Assembly (NCBI GenBank): GCA_902362975.1
Contig: CABIYO010000028.1
Location: 1-34,196 of the forward strand
Direction: 5' to 3'
DNA: 34,196 nt
From: Caryophanales bacterium
GTDB lineage: Bacteria; Bacillota; Bacilli; Exiguobacteriales; Exiguobacteriaceae
The position numbers and the translations under genes were made by a program. Under the pieces are notes generated by a model, which saw only the letters and a program-made list of their open reading frames with translations, did not search any database and was not told the origin of the DNA. Of the stretch, positions 24,650-32,606 are shown in pieces; the stretch's first letter is position 1, and each line of letters starts with the position of its first letter.

Positions 24650-25849
24650 TCAATCTGAATAGGTGACGAGTTGGCCAGTACCAGGAAGTGGGTCATGGAA
24701 CGAATCCCACTCCGCTGCCATCTCCTCATCCGTCAACAAGCAGGCGTCAAGTGATTGCTCGACCGCCTCCCGGTCCATTCGTTGACCGATGAGGACCAAT
24801 TCGTTCTGTCGGTCTCCATACGGCTCGATGTAATCTTCACGCAGTTCAGGTTCTGTTGCGAACATGGCCTCTCGTTCACTCACGGGAAGGGTCGCTAACC
24901 AACGACCGGCATGTTCGAGCGTCGATGCGTATCCGGCCTGAGAGAAGAGACAGGCAAGGTCGTTCCGTGACGCGATCCACAAGAAGCCTTTGGCACGAAC
25001 GATTTCTTCAGGGTAATGCTCCATCCAATTCATCAAGCGCTCAGGGTGGAACGGTCGACGACGTCGATAGACGAACGAACTGATTCCATATTCTTCCGTT
25101 TCCGGCTTATGTTCTTCTGCCTCAAGTTCTTGAATCCATCCCGCCGCACGCATCGCCTGATCGAAATCAAACAACTGCACGTCGAGTAGATCGTCTAACG
25201 CTACGTCGGAGTACGTCGAAATCAATAATCGGGCGCTCGGGTTGAGTGTCTTAAGTAGCCCCTTCATCTCCTGTAGTTCCGGTTCAGACACCCGGTCTAC
25301 CTTGTTCAACACGATGATATCCGCAAATTCGACTTGATCGACGAGTAGGTCGACGACTTCACGGACATCTCCTGTATCGACGGCTTGTTGACGTTCCATG
25401 AGCGATTCACCAGAATTGAAATCTTTGAAGAAGCGGTACGCATCGACGACGGTGACCATCGCATCGATATAGACACGGCTCGTCAAATCGATTCCGAGCG
25501 CATCGTCGGCATACGTGAACGTCTGCGCAACGGGAATCGGCTCTGAAATCCCCGAAGACTCGATGATGATGCCATCGAGGTCACGATCGTTTGTCAGATC
25601 ATAGACGGCCGTGAGTAAATCCTCGCGGAGGGTACAACAGATGCACCCGTTCGAGAGTTCGACTAATTTTTCATCGGTACGGGAGAAACCGCCCTGTTCA
25701 ATCAATTTCTCATCGATATTCAATTCACTCATATCGTTCACGATGACCGCATATTTTTTATCTTCCCGGTTATGTAAGATGTGGTTGAGCAGTGTCGTCT
25801 TTCCGCTACCAAGATAACCCGAGAGTACTGTAATTGGAATTCGTTTCAT
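24650..25849 (-). CDS. COG0523 (CobW/YciC-like) zinc-associated GTPase
   Basis: This is a 399-residue G3E GTPase metallochaperone. The P-loop is [12 protein letters not shown] (about 10-21), the metal-binding motif is Cys69-x-Cys71-Cys72 ([11 protein letters not shown]), and the G4 motif is NKVD (about 180). The C-terminal CobW_C domain includes [16 protein letters not shown] and GFLWIASR. A Zur box overlaps the transcription start region, so it is most likely a zinc-starvation chaperone like YciC/ZagA of Bacillus subtilis. It would deliver zinc to, or activate, a zinc-requiring enzyme such as a folate enzyme. GGAGGT precedes the ATG. It is monocistronic. Confidence 0.9.
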   Translation of the reverse strand: MKRIPITVLSGYLGSGKTTLLNHILHNREDKKYAVIVNDMSELNIDEKLIEQGGFSRTDEKLVELSNGCICCTLREDLLTAVYDLTNDRDLDGIIIESSGISEPIPVAQTFTYADDALGIDLTSRVYIDAMVTVVDAYRFFKDFNSGESLMERQQAVDTGDVREVVDLLVDQVEFADIIVLNKVDRVSEPELQEMKGLLKTLNPSARLLISTYSDVALDDLLDVQLFDFDQAMRAAGWIQELEAEEHKPETEEYGISSFVYRRRRPFHPERLMNWMEHYPEEIVRAKGFLWIASRNDLACLFSQAGYASTLEHAGRWLATLPVSEREAMFATEPELREDYIEPYGDRQNELVLIGQRMDREAVEQSLDACLLTDEEMAAEWDSFHDPLPGTGQLVTYSD

Positions 25850-25866
25850 GTTGATGAACCTCCATT

Positions 25867-25887
25867 AAATCGTAATGATTACTCTTT
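25867..25887 (-). promoter_or_regulatory. Zur box of the COG0523 GTPase gene
   Basis: The sequence AAATCGTAAT-G-ATTACTCTTT matches the Bacillus Zur consensus (AAATCGTAAT, one base, ATTACGATTT) except in the outer right arm. It lies downstream of the -10 region and 18 bp before the start codon, the place for zinc-dependent repression. Confidence 0.85.
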
Positions 25888-25889
25888 GT

Positions 25890-25918
25890 ATAATGGAACG
25901 GTTCCACCTTTTTGTCAA
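25890..25918 (-). promoter_or_regulatory. Promoter of the COG0523 gene with a palindrome in the spacer
   Basis: On the minus strand TTGACA (25913-25918) and CATTAT (25890-25895) are 17 bases apart. Between and partly over them lies the perfect palindrome TGGAAC-G-GTTCCA (25894-25906), a possible second operator. Confidence 0.6.
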
Positions 25919-25946
25919 CAAAAAACACGCCATACAGACGTGTTTT
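25918..25946 (-). terminator. Terminator of the lactonase operon
   Basis: AAAACACG and CGTGTTTT arms with a 9-base loop run into TTTTTTG on the minus strand. It follows the 88-aa gene and abuts the promoter of the next gene. Confidence 0.75.
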
Positions 25947-25959
25947 GAAAAACATACTC

Positions 25960-26226
25960 TTATTCTTCCAACGCTTTTCGTTCTGCTTCCGAGCGGGGAT
26001 AGGCGTTCGCTTGCCACTCCGCCCGATAGATGGAGTCGAGTTGCGTCAGCCCGACCTCATCCTCATCCTTGTCAGAATCAACACTCGGCACCTCGTCCCA
26101 TTTCGGGTCGAGATAAGAATGATCTTCTTCCCGCGCTCGATTTTCTTGCAACTTTTGAATTCCCATCTTGACCGCTGCCGCAACTGCCAACCCAATCCCC
26201 GCTCGAACTAACAGTCGTTTCACCAT
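25960..26226 (-). CDS. Small membrane-anchored protein, 88 aa
   Basis: This unrecognised protein has a short N-terminal hydrophobic segment (LLVRAGIGLAVAAAVKMGI) and a highly charged, acidic soluble tail ending SEAERKALEE. GGAGG precedes the ATG. It begins 12 bp after the SMP-30 stop and is probably translated from the same message. No function assigned. Confidence 0.65.
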   Translation of the reverse strand: MVKRLLVRAGIGLAVAAAVKMGIQKLQENRAREEDHSYLDPKWDEVPSVDSDKDEDEVGLTQLDSIYRAEWQANAYPRSEAERKALEE

Positions 26227-26238
26227 TGCATGTCCTCC

Positions 26239-27120
26239 TCAACGCCCAAAGCGATAAAGCGGCATCCCTTTCACCTCTGTATCGATGATAAATACTGATC
26301 CAGCATCCGGATATTCGGCTAACGCTTCCTCATCCATCCCCTCACGAGCCGTCGTGATGGCCAATCGATTGAGCCCATCCCCGATAAAGGCGCAGGATGT
26401 AACATTCGGTGCAGGAACATGAACTTCTAACAGTTTTTCACCGGTTGATGGATTCCAGCGAGATACTTTGCTTCCGGCGTAATGCGCGATCCATAAACAC
26501 CCTTCCGTATCCGATGTCATACCATCCGGGAAGCCATCCTCGTCTGCGAAATCGATGACGACCTTTCCATTTGATAACGTACCCGCCTTCAAATCAAAAT
26601 CATATTGGCGAATCGTTTCAGTCGGTGTATCGATATGATAAAAAACGGAATGGTCAGGAGACCACGTCAACCCGTTCGAAAGTGTGAGCTCATTCATGAG
26701 TGTCGTCGTCGTACCGTCCCGATCGACACGATACAATGTCGCTTGATTCTCTTTGTCTGCGAGATGAAGTGTTCCGGCGAAGATTCGACCGTATGGATCG
26801 GCTTTTCCGTCATTAAACCGCAATTGACCGTCCGGATCATCCAACTCGACAATCTTCTTCAAGTCCCGGTTGATCTCATCCCATTCATAAATGCCGTCCT
26901 TCAAGCCGAGGACAACCCCATCCGTCACTTTTGGAATAACGAAACCGACCTGTTTTCCGACCTCGAACGATGAGATCTCGTCTTCTCGCTCGTCATACCA
27001 CCATAACGTATGGCCTTCGATATCTACCCAATAAAACCGCTTCAGCTCGGCATCCCAACACGGACCTTCACCAAGCGTATTCCGTACACGAATCCACAAC
27101 GACGCATCTACTTTCTCCAT
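26239..27120 (-). CDS. SMP-30/gluconolactonase-like sugar lactonase
   Basis: This is a 293-residue six-bladed beta-propeller hydrolase (SMP-30/LRE family), which opens sugar-acid lactones with a divalent metal. Motifs are LGEGPCWDAEL with the metal-binding Glu, RFNDGKADPYGRIFAGT, LSNGLTWSPDHSVFYHIDT with its metal-binding Asn and Asp, and DGMTSDTEGCLWIAHY. ATG 27120 is preferred over GTG 27123 for spacing from GGAGG. No sugar-acid pathway genes are adjacent, so the substrate is unknown. Confidence 0.88.
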   Translation of the reverse strand: MEKVDASLWIRVRNTLGEGPCWDAELKRFYWVDIEGHTLWWYDEREDEISSFEVGKQVGFVIPKVTDGVVLGLKDGIYEWDEINRDLKKIVELDDPDGQLRFNDGKADPYGRIFAGTLHLADKENQATLYRVDRDGTTTTLMNELTLSNGLTWSPDHSVFYHIDTPTETIRQYDFDLKAGTLSNGKVVIDFADEDGFPDGMTSDTEGCLWIAHYAGSKVSRWNPSTGEKLLEVHVPAPNVTSCAFIGDGLNRLAITTAREGMDEEALAEYPDAGSVFIIDTEVKGMPLYRFGR

Positions 27121-27268
27121 CACTTAGCCTCCACTCTATCCATTAGTTCAGAAATCTATTCCCCTCTCGCATCGGGACTATGCATGAATCCAGAAAATCG
27201 TGACGGATTTTGATTGTCGTCCGTTCAGTTTGCTATAGTCAAAGAAAAGCAGAGAGGATGTTTAAGGT

Positions 27269-27868
27269 TTGTCTAAATGGGATGAACGATTTAGCTCGGA
27301 AGATTATGTATATGGGACAGAGCCAAACGAGTTTTTACGCGAATGGGTCACGTCTCATCAACTTGAAGGAAAGCGAGTGCTGGCGATCGCGGAGGGGGAA
27401 GGTCGAAACGCGGTATGGCTCGCCACGCTCGGCATGGAAGTCGAGATGTGGGACGTTTCGAAAGTAGGACTCGAAAAAGCGAATCGCTTGGCGACGTCAC
27501 AAAACGTGCCCCTTCAAACGAAACAGATCGACTTGAATGAAGCGGACTGGCCAAATGAGGCGTATGACATGGTCATCTGTATCTTTGGCCACTTTCCTCC
27601 ACACGTCAGAGAAAAAGTGTTCGCCGGTATCCGACAAACGCTTCGACCTGATGGTTTGTTCCTGAGTGAAGTCTACGCTACACATCAACTCGCTTACGGG
27701 ACAGGTGGACCAAACGACGCTTCACTTCTTTACACCGAAGAGATGTTCCACCAACTAGAGGATGATTTCGTACCGCTCGTCTTAGGTGAGACGGTCGTCT
27801 GGCGAGAAGAAGGCACGCTCCATCACGGCGAATCCGCTGTGATTCAATATGTCGGGCAAAAACGGTAA
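27269..27868 (+). CDS. Class I SAM-dependent methyltransferase (TehB-like)
   Basis: This 199-residue soluble enzyme opens with the SKWDERFSSEDYVYGTEPNEFL block common to TehB/thiopurine-type methyltransferases. Motif I is VLAIAEGEGRNAVWLATLG, in which the usual DxGxGxG appears as AEGEG, and motif II is EVEMWDVSKVGLEKA. Initiation is at TTG 27269, about ten bases after GAGAGGA. Members methylate small molecules, thiols or tellurite; the substrate here is unknown. A bidirectional terminator separates it from rlmN. Confidence 0.82.
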   Translation: MSKWDERFSSEDYVYGTEPNEFLREWVTSHQLEGKRVLAIAEGEGRNAVWLATLGMEVEMWDVSKVGLEKANRLATSQNVPLQTKQIDLNEADWPNEAYDMVICIFGHFPPHVREKVFAGIRQTLRPDGLFLSEVYATHQLAYGTGGPNDASLLYTEEMFHQLEDDFVPLVLGETVVWREEGTLHHGESAVIQYVGQKR

Positions 27869-27871
27869 ACG

Positions 27872-27907
27872 AATGGCCTCCCCGAGATTTCGGAGAGGCC
27901 ATTTTTT
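27872..27907. terminator. Bidirectional terminator
   Basis: AATGGCCTC and GAGGCCATT arms with an inner CCGA/TCGG stem are followed by TTTTT. It serves the methyltransferase gene and, in reverse, the convergent rlmN-like gene, whose stop lies at 27906. Confidence 0.8.
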
Positions 27908-28967
27908 ACTTCGCACCTTCGACGTTCATATGCTTACTGCGGAGTTGTCCACATGCCGCATCGATGTCTGTCCCGTGCTCGAGACGGACGCCTGTGTTGA
28001 CGCCACGCTTTTTCAAGATATCGTAAAACGCCATGATGTCCTCAGGCGTGCTTCGTTCATATTGGATGTGCTCGTTGACCGGGTTATATGGGATCAAGTT
28101 GACGTACGACTTGTCTTTGATGTCTTCGATCAAGTCGGCAAGTTCTTCCGCATGTTCCGGCAAATCGTTCACTTTCGAGAGCAGGATATACTCGAAGGTG
28201 ATTCGTTTGTTCGTCTTCTCGACGTAATAGCGAATCGACGGCATGAGTTTATCAAGCGGGAACGCCCGGTTGATTTTCATGATGCGTGTCCGAATCTCAT
28301 CATTCGGCGCATGTAGAGAGAGCGCCAAGTTGATCCGTAAGTCGAGGTCTGCAAACTTGTAGATCTTATCCGCGAGACCACTCGTCGACACGTTGATTTT
28401 ACGCGGAGCGATTGCGAGACCACGCTCATCTTTGACGACACGCAAGAAGTCGACCAAGTTGTCGAAGTTATCGAACGGTTCGCCGATACCCATAACGACG
28501 ATATGGCTGACACGGTCCCCTTTGCCCTCTTCATCGAGGAAATGTTGGACGGTCATGATTTGCTCGACGACCTCACCAGCCGTCAAATCACGCGTCTTTT
28601 TCAACAAGCCGCTCGCACAGAAGCTACAGCCGATGTTACAGCCGACTTGAGTCGTCACACAGACCGAACGTCCGTATTTGTGACGCATGAGCACCGTCTC
28701 GATGTAGTGCCCGTCATGTAATTTAAGTAAAAATTTGACCGTGCCGTCACCCGCTTCTTGTTTGACGAACAGTTCTTGTGTCGAGATGACATATTTTTCT
28801 CTTAAGTAATCGCGCACCTCATCGCGTACGTTGAGGTCGTCCATCGATTTGACCCGGTCGATGTAGAGCGAGTCCCAAACTTGACGTGCGTGGAAGGCAC
28901 CGTATCCCGCTTCCGTACACTCGTTTGTGAGTTGATCGAACGTCAACCCGTATATAGATGATTTCAT
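27906..28967 (-). CDS. rlmN: Radical-SAM 23S rRNA adenine methyltransferase, RlmN/Cfr superfamily
   Basis: This is a 353-residue enzyme that places a methyl on A2503 of 23S rRNA. The iron-sulfur motif is Cys110-x3-Cys114-x2-Cys117 (GCNIGCSFCASG), and the second catalytic Cys is near residue 339 (DIDAACGQLR). MGIGEPFDNFDNLVDFL and INLALSLHAPN are family blocks. From memory it follows Bacillus RlmN more closely than staphylococcal Cfr, for example in VETVLMRH-like and FEY-like segments, so C2 methylation is likeliest. It stands alone, not in the fmt-rsmB-prkC neighbourhood where Bacillales usually carry rlmN. It could therefore be a second copy. GAAAGGA precedes the ATG. Confidence 0.82.
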   Translation of the reverse strand: MKSSIYGLTFDQLTNECTEAGYGAFHARQVWDSLYIDRVKSMDDLNVRDEVRDYLREKYVISTQELFVKQEAGDGTVKFLLKLHDGHYIETVLMRHKYGRSVCVTTQVGCNIGCSFCASGLLKKTRDLTAGEVVEQIMTVQHFLDEEGKGDRVSHIVVMGIGEPFDNFDNLVDFLRVVKDERGLAIAPRKINVSTSGLADKIYKFADLDLRINLALSLHAPNDEIRTRIMKINRAFPLDKLMPSIRYYVEKTNKRITFEYILLSKVNDLPEHAEELADLIEDIKDKSYVNLIPYNPVNEHIQYERSTPEDIMAFYDILKKRGVNTGVRLEHGTDIDAACGQLRSKHMNVEGAK

Positions 28968-29032
28968 TGTAATCTGTCCTTTCTCTAATCCGCATACGTA
29001 CCATTGTAGCGGACGTGAGAGACGGGTGCAAC

Positions 29033-30439
29033 TTACGAATAATCTGGAGGCGTCGGTCGTGTGACGAACTGTTCGAACGCATAAGCGACTCGGATCAAAT
29101 CACGCTCCGCATAGCTCGTCCCCGTGAACGAGAGACCGAATGGGGCACCGTTCTTTTTTAATTGATATGGGATTGTAATCGTCGGATGACCTGCTTTTGC
29201 AGCCATGTCATAGTTCATGTCATGTGGCAGCACGAGTGCGTCCAGTTTATGTGACGCAAGCAAATTGTCAATCCCTTCCGTTTTCGCGAGACGGACGTCC
29301 TCGATGCGACGTTCGAGATAGCTCGCTTCAGTCAGTTTTCCAGATTTAGCGTTCGCTTCTTCAAAGATGGTCTGGCCGTGCGGAATCGATTCGGGATGTT
29401 CCGCGTTCCACTCGATCAAATCGGAGAGCGTCTGAAACGGCACGGTCGTGTTCGCGAGATACGCCTCGACCCCGAGCTTGAACTCATCGAACAGGATATC
29501 CGCCTGTTCTAGTGCCGCATGCTTCGGAAGCGTGACCTCGACGAGTTCGATTTCAGCTTGACGAAGCAATCGGATCGCCCCTTCATACAATCCGACTTCT
29601 TCTTCCGAAATGTCCGGTTTGACGAACCCGACACGCATCCCGACCGCTTGCCTCACATCGAGACATGTCACGTATGGGGGACCGACCGGTGTCTCGAGAG
29701 TCGCGGGATCCGATTCATCCTCACCGCACATCGATTGTAGGGCGATGACTGCATCACGAAGCGTGCGTGCCATCGGTCCTGCCGTATCTTGAGAACGTGA
29801 GATCGGGATGATTCCGGAGCGGCTAATCAATCCGACCGTCGGCTTAATCCCGACGATGCTGTTATGGACACTCGGATGGACGATTGAACCGCTCGTCTCA
29901 GATCCGACTGCGAGAAGCGTGAGGTTTGCCGCAACCGCAGAAGCCGACCCTGAGCTTGATCCCCCCACATCCAACCCGTCGCCGTATGGGTTCAGCGTCT
30001 GTCCACCGACGGCACTCCAGCCGTTCGGCATATTTTCTGTTAAAAAGTTCGCCCACTCAGACAGGTTCGCCTTCCCAAGGATGATGGCGCCGTCAGCCCG
30101 TAACCGTTTGACGAGTTCGGCATCTCGACCGGCGAAATGATGTCGCATCGCGGCAGCACCTGCAGTCGTTCGCATCAGACCGCTTGTCTCGATATTGTCT
30201 TTGATTAAGACGGGAATGCCGAGTAGCGGTTTGCGTACCCCTTTTCTGTAGGCCCGGTCTGCCGCCTCTGCCTCGAACAACGCGTCCGGATTGACTTGAA
30301 TGACGGCGTGAAGTCGTTCATTATACGTCGCAATCCGTCCTAAATAATAGGCGGTCACGTCTCTCGCCGTGAATTGTCCTTCTTTATACCCGCGATGTGC
30401 ACCTTCAATCGTCAGTTCATGTAATTGGATTTGTTCCAT
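29033..30439 (-). CDS. Amidase-signature family hydrolase
   Basis: This is a 468-residue amidase. The catalytic Lys is Lys81, numbered from the longer Met start (IPVLIKDNIET); the cis-Ser lies in the GGSSSGSA loop near 162; the nucleophile Ser186 is in GSETSGSI. The C-terminal AAKAGHPTITIPY and FGLSFTGTSYAERDLI segments are typical of non-GatA amidases. Two adjacent ATG codons (30442 and 30439) follow AGGAGG; the second is preferred. It is not the tRNA amidotransferase GatA, since no gatC or gatB is near. The substrate is unknown. Confidence 0.85.
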   Translation of the reverse strand: MEQIQLHELTIEGAHRGYKEGQFTARDVTAYYLGRIATYNERLHAVIQVNPDALFEAEAADRAYRKGVRKPLLGIPVLIKDNIETSGLMRTTAGAAAMRHHFAGRDAELVKRLRADGAIILGKANLSEWANFLTENMPNGWSAVGGQTLNPYGDGLDVGGSSSGSASAVAANLTLLAVGSETSGSIVHPSVHNSIVGIKPTVGLISRSGIIPISRSQDTAGPMARTLRDAVIALQSMCGEDESDPATLETPVGPPYVTCLDVRQAVGMRVGFVKPDISEEEVGLYEGAIRLLRQAEIELVEVTLPKHAALEQADILFDEFKLGVEAYLANTTVPFQTLSDLIEWNAEHPESIPHGQTIFEEANAKSGKLTEASYLERRIEDVRLAKTEGIDNLLASHKLDALVLPHDMNYDMAAKAGHPTITIPYQLKKNGAPFGLSFTGTSYAERDLIRVAYAFEQFVTRPTPPDYS

Positions 30440-30552
30440 CATGCATTCCTCCTTTATCTCTTCCCCTTTATTCGTGCTCTACGTCTGATTTCCTTTTCGT
30501 ATCGCCAAGTCGATGTGTTCTTGATACACTTAAGAAAAAACAGGAGGTCCCA

Positions 30553-30714
30553 ATGACTCGCTCCTATGTCTTTGTGTTGCTTGCCGTATTCGGTCTATTT
30601 TTCTTACAGCTATACGGGGAGAATGTGCCGTATGGTACGCTCATTTCCATCGGGTTGATCGGATTCATCATCGTCTTGACGGTTTTTCAGTTGAAACGAA
30701 AACCGAATCATTGA
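30553..30714 (+). CDS. Small membrane protein, 53 aa
   Basis: A short protein of two hydrophobic segments (YVFVLLAVFGLFFLQLY and LISIGLIGFIIVLTVFQL) with a basic tail KRKPNH. AGGAGG stands before the ATG, so it is likely translated. No family recognised. Its stop codon overlaps the -35 box of the msrA promoter. Confidence 0.65.
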   Translation: MTRSYVFVLLAVFGLFFLQLYGENVPYGTLISIGLIGFIIVLTVFQLKRKPNH

Positions 30715-30740
30715 CGAATGTATTTTGAGGGTGGTATGAT
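30711..30740 (+). promoter_or_regulatory. Promoter of the SAM riboswitch-msrA transcript
   Basis: TTGACG (30711-30716) and TATGAT (30735-30740) are separated by 18 bases, and the start of transcription would fall a few bases before the aptamer. Confidence 0.75.
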
Positions 30741-30754
30741 GCTCTCACCAACTA

Positions 30755-30856
30755 CATATCGATATCAAGAGTGAACGAGAGATCTGGCTCCGCGACTTCA
30801 CAGCAACCTGCCTTAGGCAAGGTGCTACGACCAGCAAGGGAAACCTTGGACGATAT
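30755..30856 (+). promoter_or_regulatory. SAM-I (S-box) riboswitch of msrA
   Basis: Helix P1 pairs CATATCG with CGATATG, a perfect seven base pairs. Inside are the conserved ATCAAGAG (the usual opening), GATCTGGC, CAGCAACCTGCC, AAGGTGCTACGACCAGCAAGG and GGACGATATGA elements of the class I S-adenosylmethionine aptamer. A terminator follows. Confidence 0.93.
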
Positions 30857-30859
30857 GAC

Positions 30860-30895
30860 GAAAGCGCTCATGTCTTCCGACGTGAGCGCTTTTTT
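30860..30895 (+). terminator. Expression-platform terminator of the SAM riboswitch
   Basis: AAGCGCTCA and TGAGCGCTT arms with inner GTC/GAC pairing lie directly after the aptamer and run into TTTT. Bound SAM should favour this hairpin and turn msrA off. Confidence 0.88.
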
Positions 30896-30925
30896 GTTGA
30901 ATGACGATTTGGAGGGAACGACACT

Positions 30926-31450
30926 ATGGAAAAAGCAACATTCGCAGGCGGCTGTTTTTGGTGCATGGTGACACCATTTGAAGAATTACCAGGGATTGAA
31001 GGCATCGTATCCGGCTATATGGGCGGACAGGTCGACAATCCGACGTATGAACAAGTGAAAACCGGGACGACGGGGCACCTCGAGGTCGTTCAAATCACAT
31101 ATGATCCAGCATTATTCTCTTATGAACGTCTTCTTGAGCTGTATTGGATTCAGACAGACCCGACGGACGATGGTGGTCAATTCCAAGACCGAGGACCTCA
31201 GTATGCCCCAGCCATTTTCTATCACACGGAAGAACAACGAGTCGCGGCTGAGGCGAGTCGCGATGTGTTGGCGGCGAGCGGACGTTTCACGGCTCCGATC
31301 GTCACGAAAATCATTCCGGCGACGACGTTCTTCGCTGCAGAAGACTACCATCAGGATTATCATAAAAAGAATCCGAAGCATTATAAGGAAGACCGGGCCA
31401 TCTCGGGACGCGACGAGTTCATCGAGGAAAACTGGACGGAAACCGTATAA
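30926..31450 (+). CDS. msrA: Peptide-methionine (S)-S-oxide reductase MsrA
   Basis: This 174-residue enzyme reduces the S epimer of methionine sulfoxide in proteins and free methionine. The active site is in AGGCFWCMVTPFEELPG, with the catalytic Cys at residue 10 and the second Cys at 13. Other family blocks are GYMGGQVDNPTYEQV, TGHLEVVQITYDP, IQTDPTDDGGQFQDRGPQYAPAIF in its usual place, and AEDYHQDY near the end. No further Cys is present, so recycling must rely on Cys13 or an external reductant. It stands alone, under the SAM riboswitch, without msrB next to it. Confidence 0.95.
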   Translation: MEKATFAGGCFWCMVTPFEELPGIEGIVSGYMGGQVDNPTYEQVKTGTTGHLEVVQITYDPALFSYERLLELYWIQTDPTDDGGQFQDRGPQYAPAIFYHTEEQRVAAEASRDVLAASGRFTAPIVTKIIPATTFFAAEDYHQDYHKKNPKHYKEDRAISGRDEFIEENWTETV

Positions 31451-31459
31451 CGGTCATCA

Positions 31460-31579
31460 GAGGCTGGGACATAACACAGTAGATTTATAAGAAAGAGGGG
31501 GTCCGGCCACCGAAAATCGGTGACCGGATCCCCTCTTTTTATCAAAATTTTTAAAAGCGGCTAGTTATGTCCCAGCCTC
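31460..31579 (+). repeat. 120-bp inverted-repeat element with a large internal hairpin
   Basis: Perfect 16-bp terminal inverted repeats GAGGCTGGGACATAAC (31460-31475) and GTTATGTCCCAGCCTC (31564-31579) enclose a long internal hairpin (AGAGGGG, CCGG and CACCGA pairing with TCGGTG, CCGG and CCCCTCT) followed by TTTT. It lies just after msrA, so it also ends that transcript. GAGGCTGGGACATAA-type ends are familiar from dispersed repeats in other Bacillota. No coding capacity. Confidence 0.82.
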
Positions 31580-31645
31580 TTTATAAGACCAATAATCGGG
31601 AAATAGCTATTAATGGTTCGTACATCCGAAAAGGAGAACTCATAT

Positions 31646-32170
31646 ATGAAAATAAGTACGAAACTCATCATCTGTGTGATTGGCGTAGCCGTAATCGCTG
31701 TTGCCTGGTGGCTCATCTCCCCACTATTTTTAACCGAGACGGTCGATGAAGGATTGCCGCCGACAGCAGTCGAATCACCAGCTCCAGAGGAAGAGGAATC
31801 AGATCAAGAGACTTCCGAGACACCGGAAGCACAACCGAGTCAAACCGTAGTAGCGGGTGTGTTCATGGACGGGGAGAAAAATTATGAGACGACCGGCACG
31901 ATCCGCTCGGTCGAGGCAGAAGAAGGAACGTATCTCCGATTTGAAGAGTTCGAGACCACGAACGGTCCTGACTTATTCGTCTATTTGACGAAACCAGGGC
32001 AAGAGACGACCGAAGGCGTTAGTTTAGGGGCGCTAAAAGGGAACATCGGGAATCAAAACTACTTGGTCCCTGAGGATGTGAATTTAGAAGAGTACAACAC
32101 CGTCGTCATCTGGTGCCGTGCGTTCAGCGCGACGTTCGGGACGGGAGAACTGACTGGTTCAAGTGAATAA
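31646..32170 (+). CDS. Membrane-anchored DM13-domain protein
   Basis: This is a 174-residue protein with an N-terminal anchor (LIICVIGVAVIAVAWWLI), an acidic Pro/Glu-rich linker (about 30-70), and an external DM13 domain. The domain shows VVAGVFMDGEKNYETTG, YLRFEEFETTNGPDLFVYL, LKGNIGNQNYLVP and the Cys-containing VVIWCRAFSATFGTGEL motif. DM13 domains have been proposed to take part in redox or electron transfer through the conserved Cys. ATG 31646 has AAAGGAG; an in-frame ATG at 31613 does not. It stands alone with its own terminator. Confidence 0.85.
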   Translation: MKISTKLIICVIGVAVIAVAWWLISPLFLTETVDEGLPPTAVESPAPEEEESDQETSETPEAQPSQTVVAGVFMDGEKNYETTGTIRSVEAEEGTYLRFEEFETTNGPDLFVYLTKPGQETTEGVSLGALKGNIGNQNYLVPEDVNLEEYNTVVIWCRAFSATFGTGELTGSSE

Positions 32171-32175
32171 CAGAC

Positions 32176-32212
32176 TTGAGGGTGGCTGAATGAATCGGCC
32201 ACCCTCTTTTCA
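32176..32212 (+). terminator. Terminator of the DM13 gene
   Basis: GAGGGTGGC and GCCACCCTC arms with an 11-base loop are followed by TTTTC. Confidence 0.85.
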
Positions 32213-32312
32213 TTTGAAATCGGCTTAAAAAGAATGATTTCTCATCCAACCTCAAATGAGAACATGCTATCATATATGTAAATAAGTGTAATTCAATTGA
32301 GGAGGTACGATT

Positions 32313-32558
32313 ATGGAGCAGCCTGTGTCACAAACGTACAAACACTATTTTTGGAAATGTTTCTTTCTATTCTTCATTCCATTGATGATGGTCGGCATAC
32401 GATTTGAACCGATGATCATTCAGAATCCATTTGAGGAACTCGAAGACTATGGAGCCTTCCTATTCTTCTTCGTATTTTACATTATCGTCCTAGGAGGCTT
32501 GGCAGCTTTTATTGTTTCAATCATGTGGCGGATTAGACAATTCAAGGTGAAACATTAA
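32313..32558 (+). CDS. Small membrane protein, 81 aa
   Basis: An unrecognised protein with two hydrophobic segments (FFLFFIPLMMVGI and AFLFFFVFYIIVLGGLAAFIV) separated by a short acidic loop, and a basic C-terminus (RQFKVKH). GAGGAGG stands before the ATG. It is convergent with the AMP-binding ligase gene. Confidence 0.65.
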   Translation: MEQPVSQTYKHYFWKCFFLFFIPLMMVGIRFEPMIIQNPFEELEDYGAFLFFFVFYIIVLGGLAAFIVSIMWRIRQFKVKH

Positions 32559-32606
32559 TCACTCTATTTATCTGTGGTTAATGCGTTTCGATTCTTTCTT
32601 AACTAT

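Noticed and set aside
24395..24729. Frames on both strands over the TPP leader
   Set aside because: The conserved aptamer, terminator and promoter account for this stretch; the frames have no ribosome binding sites and overlap these elements.
27906..28967. Cfr antibiotic-resistance methyltransferase
   Set aside because: The sequence follows Bacillus RlmN in most blocks; calling resistance without a tree or rRNA data is not justified.
29033..30439. GatA subunit of the tRNA amidotransferase
   Set aside because: No gatC or gatB neighbours are present, and the C-terminal segments are of the general amidase type.
30771..30971. 66-aa frame before msrA
   Set aside because: It reads through the SAM aptamer and its terminator and has no ribosome binding site of its own.
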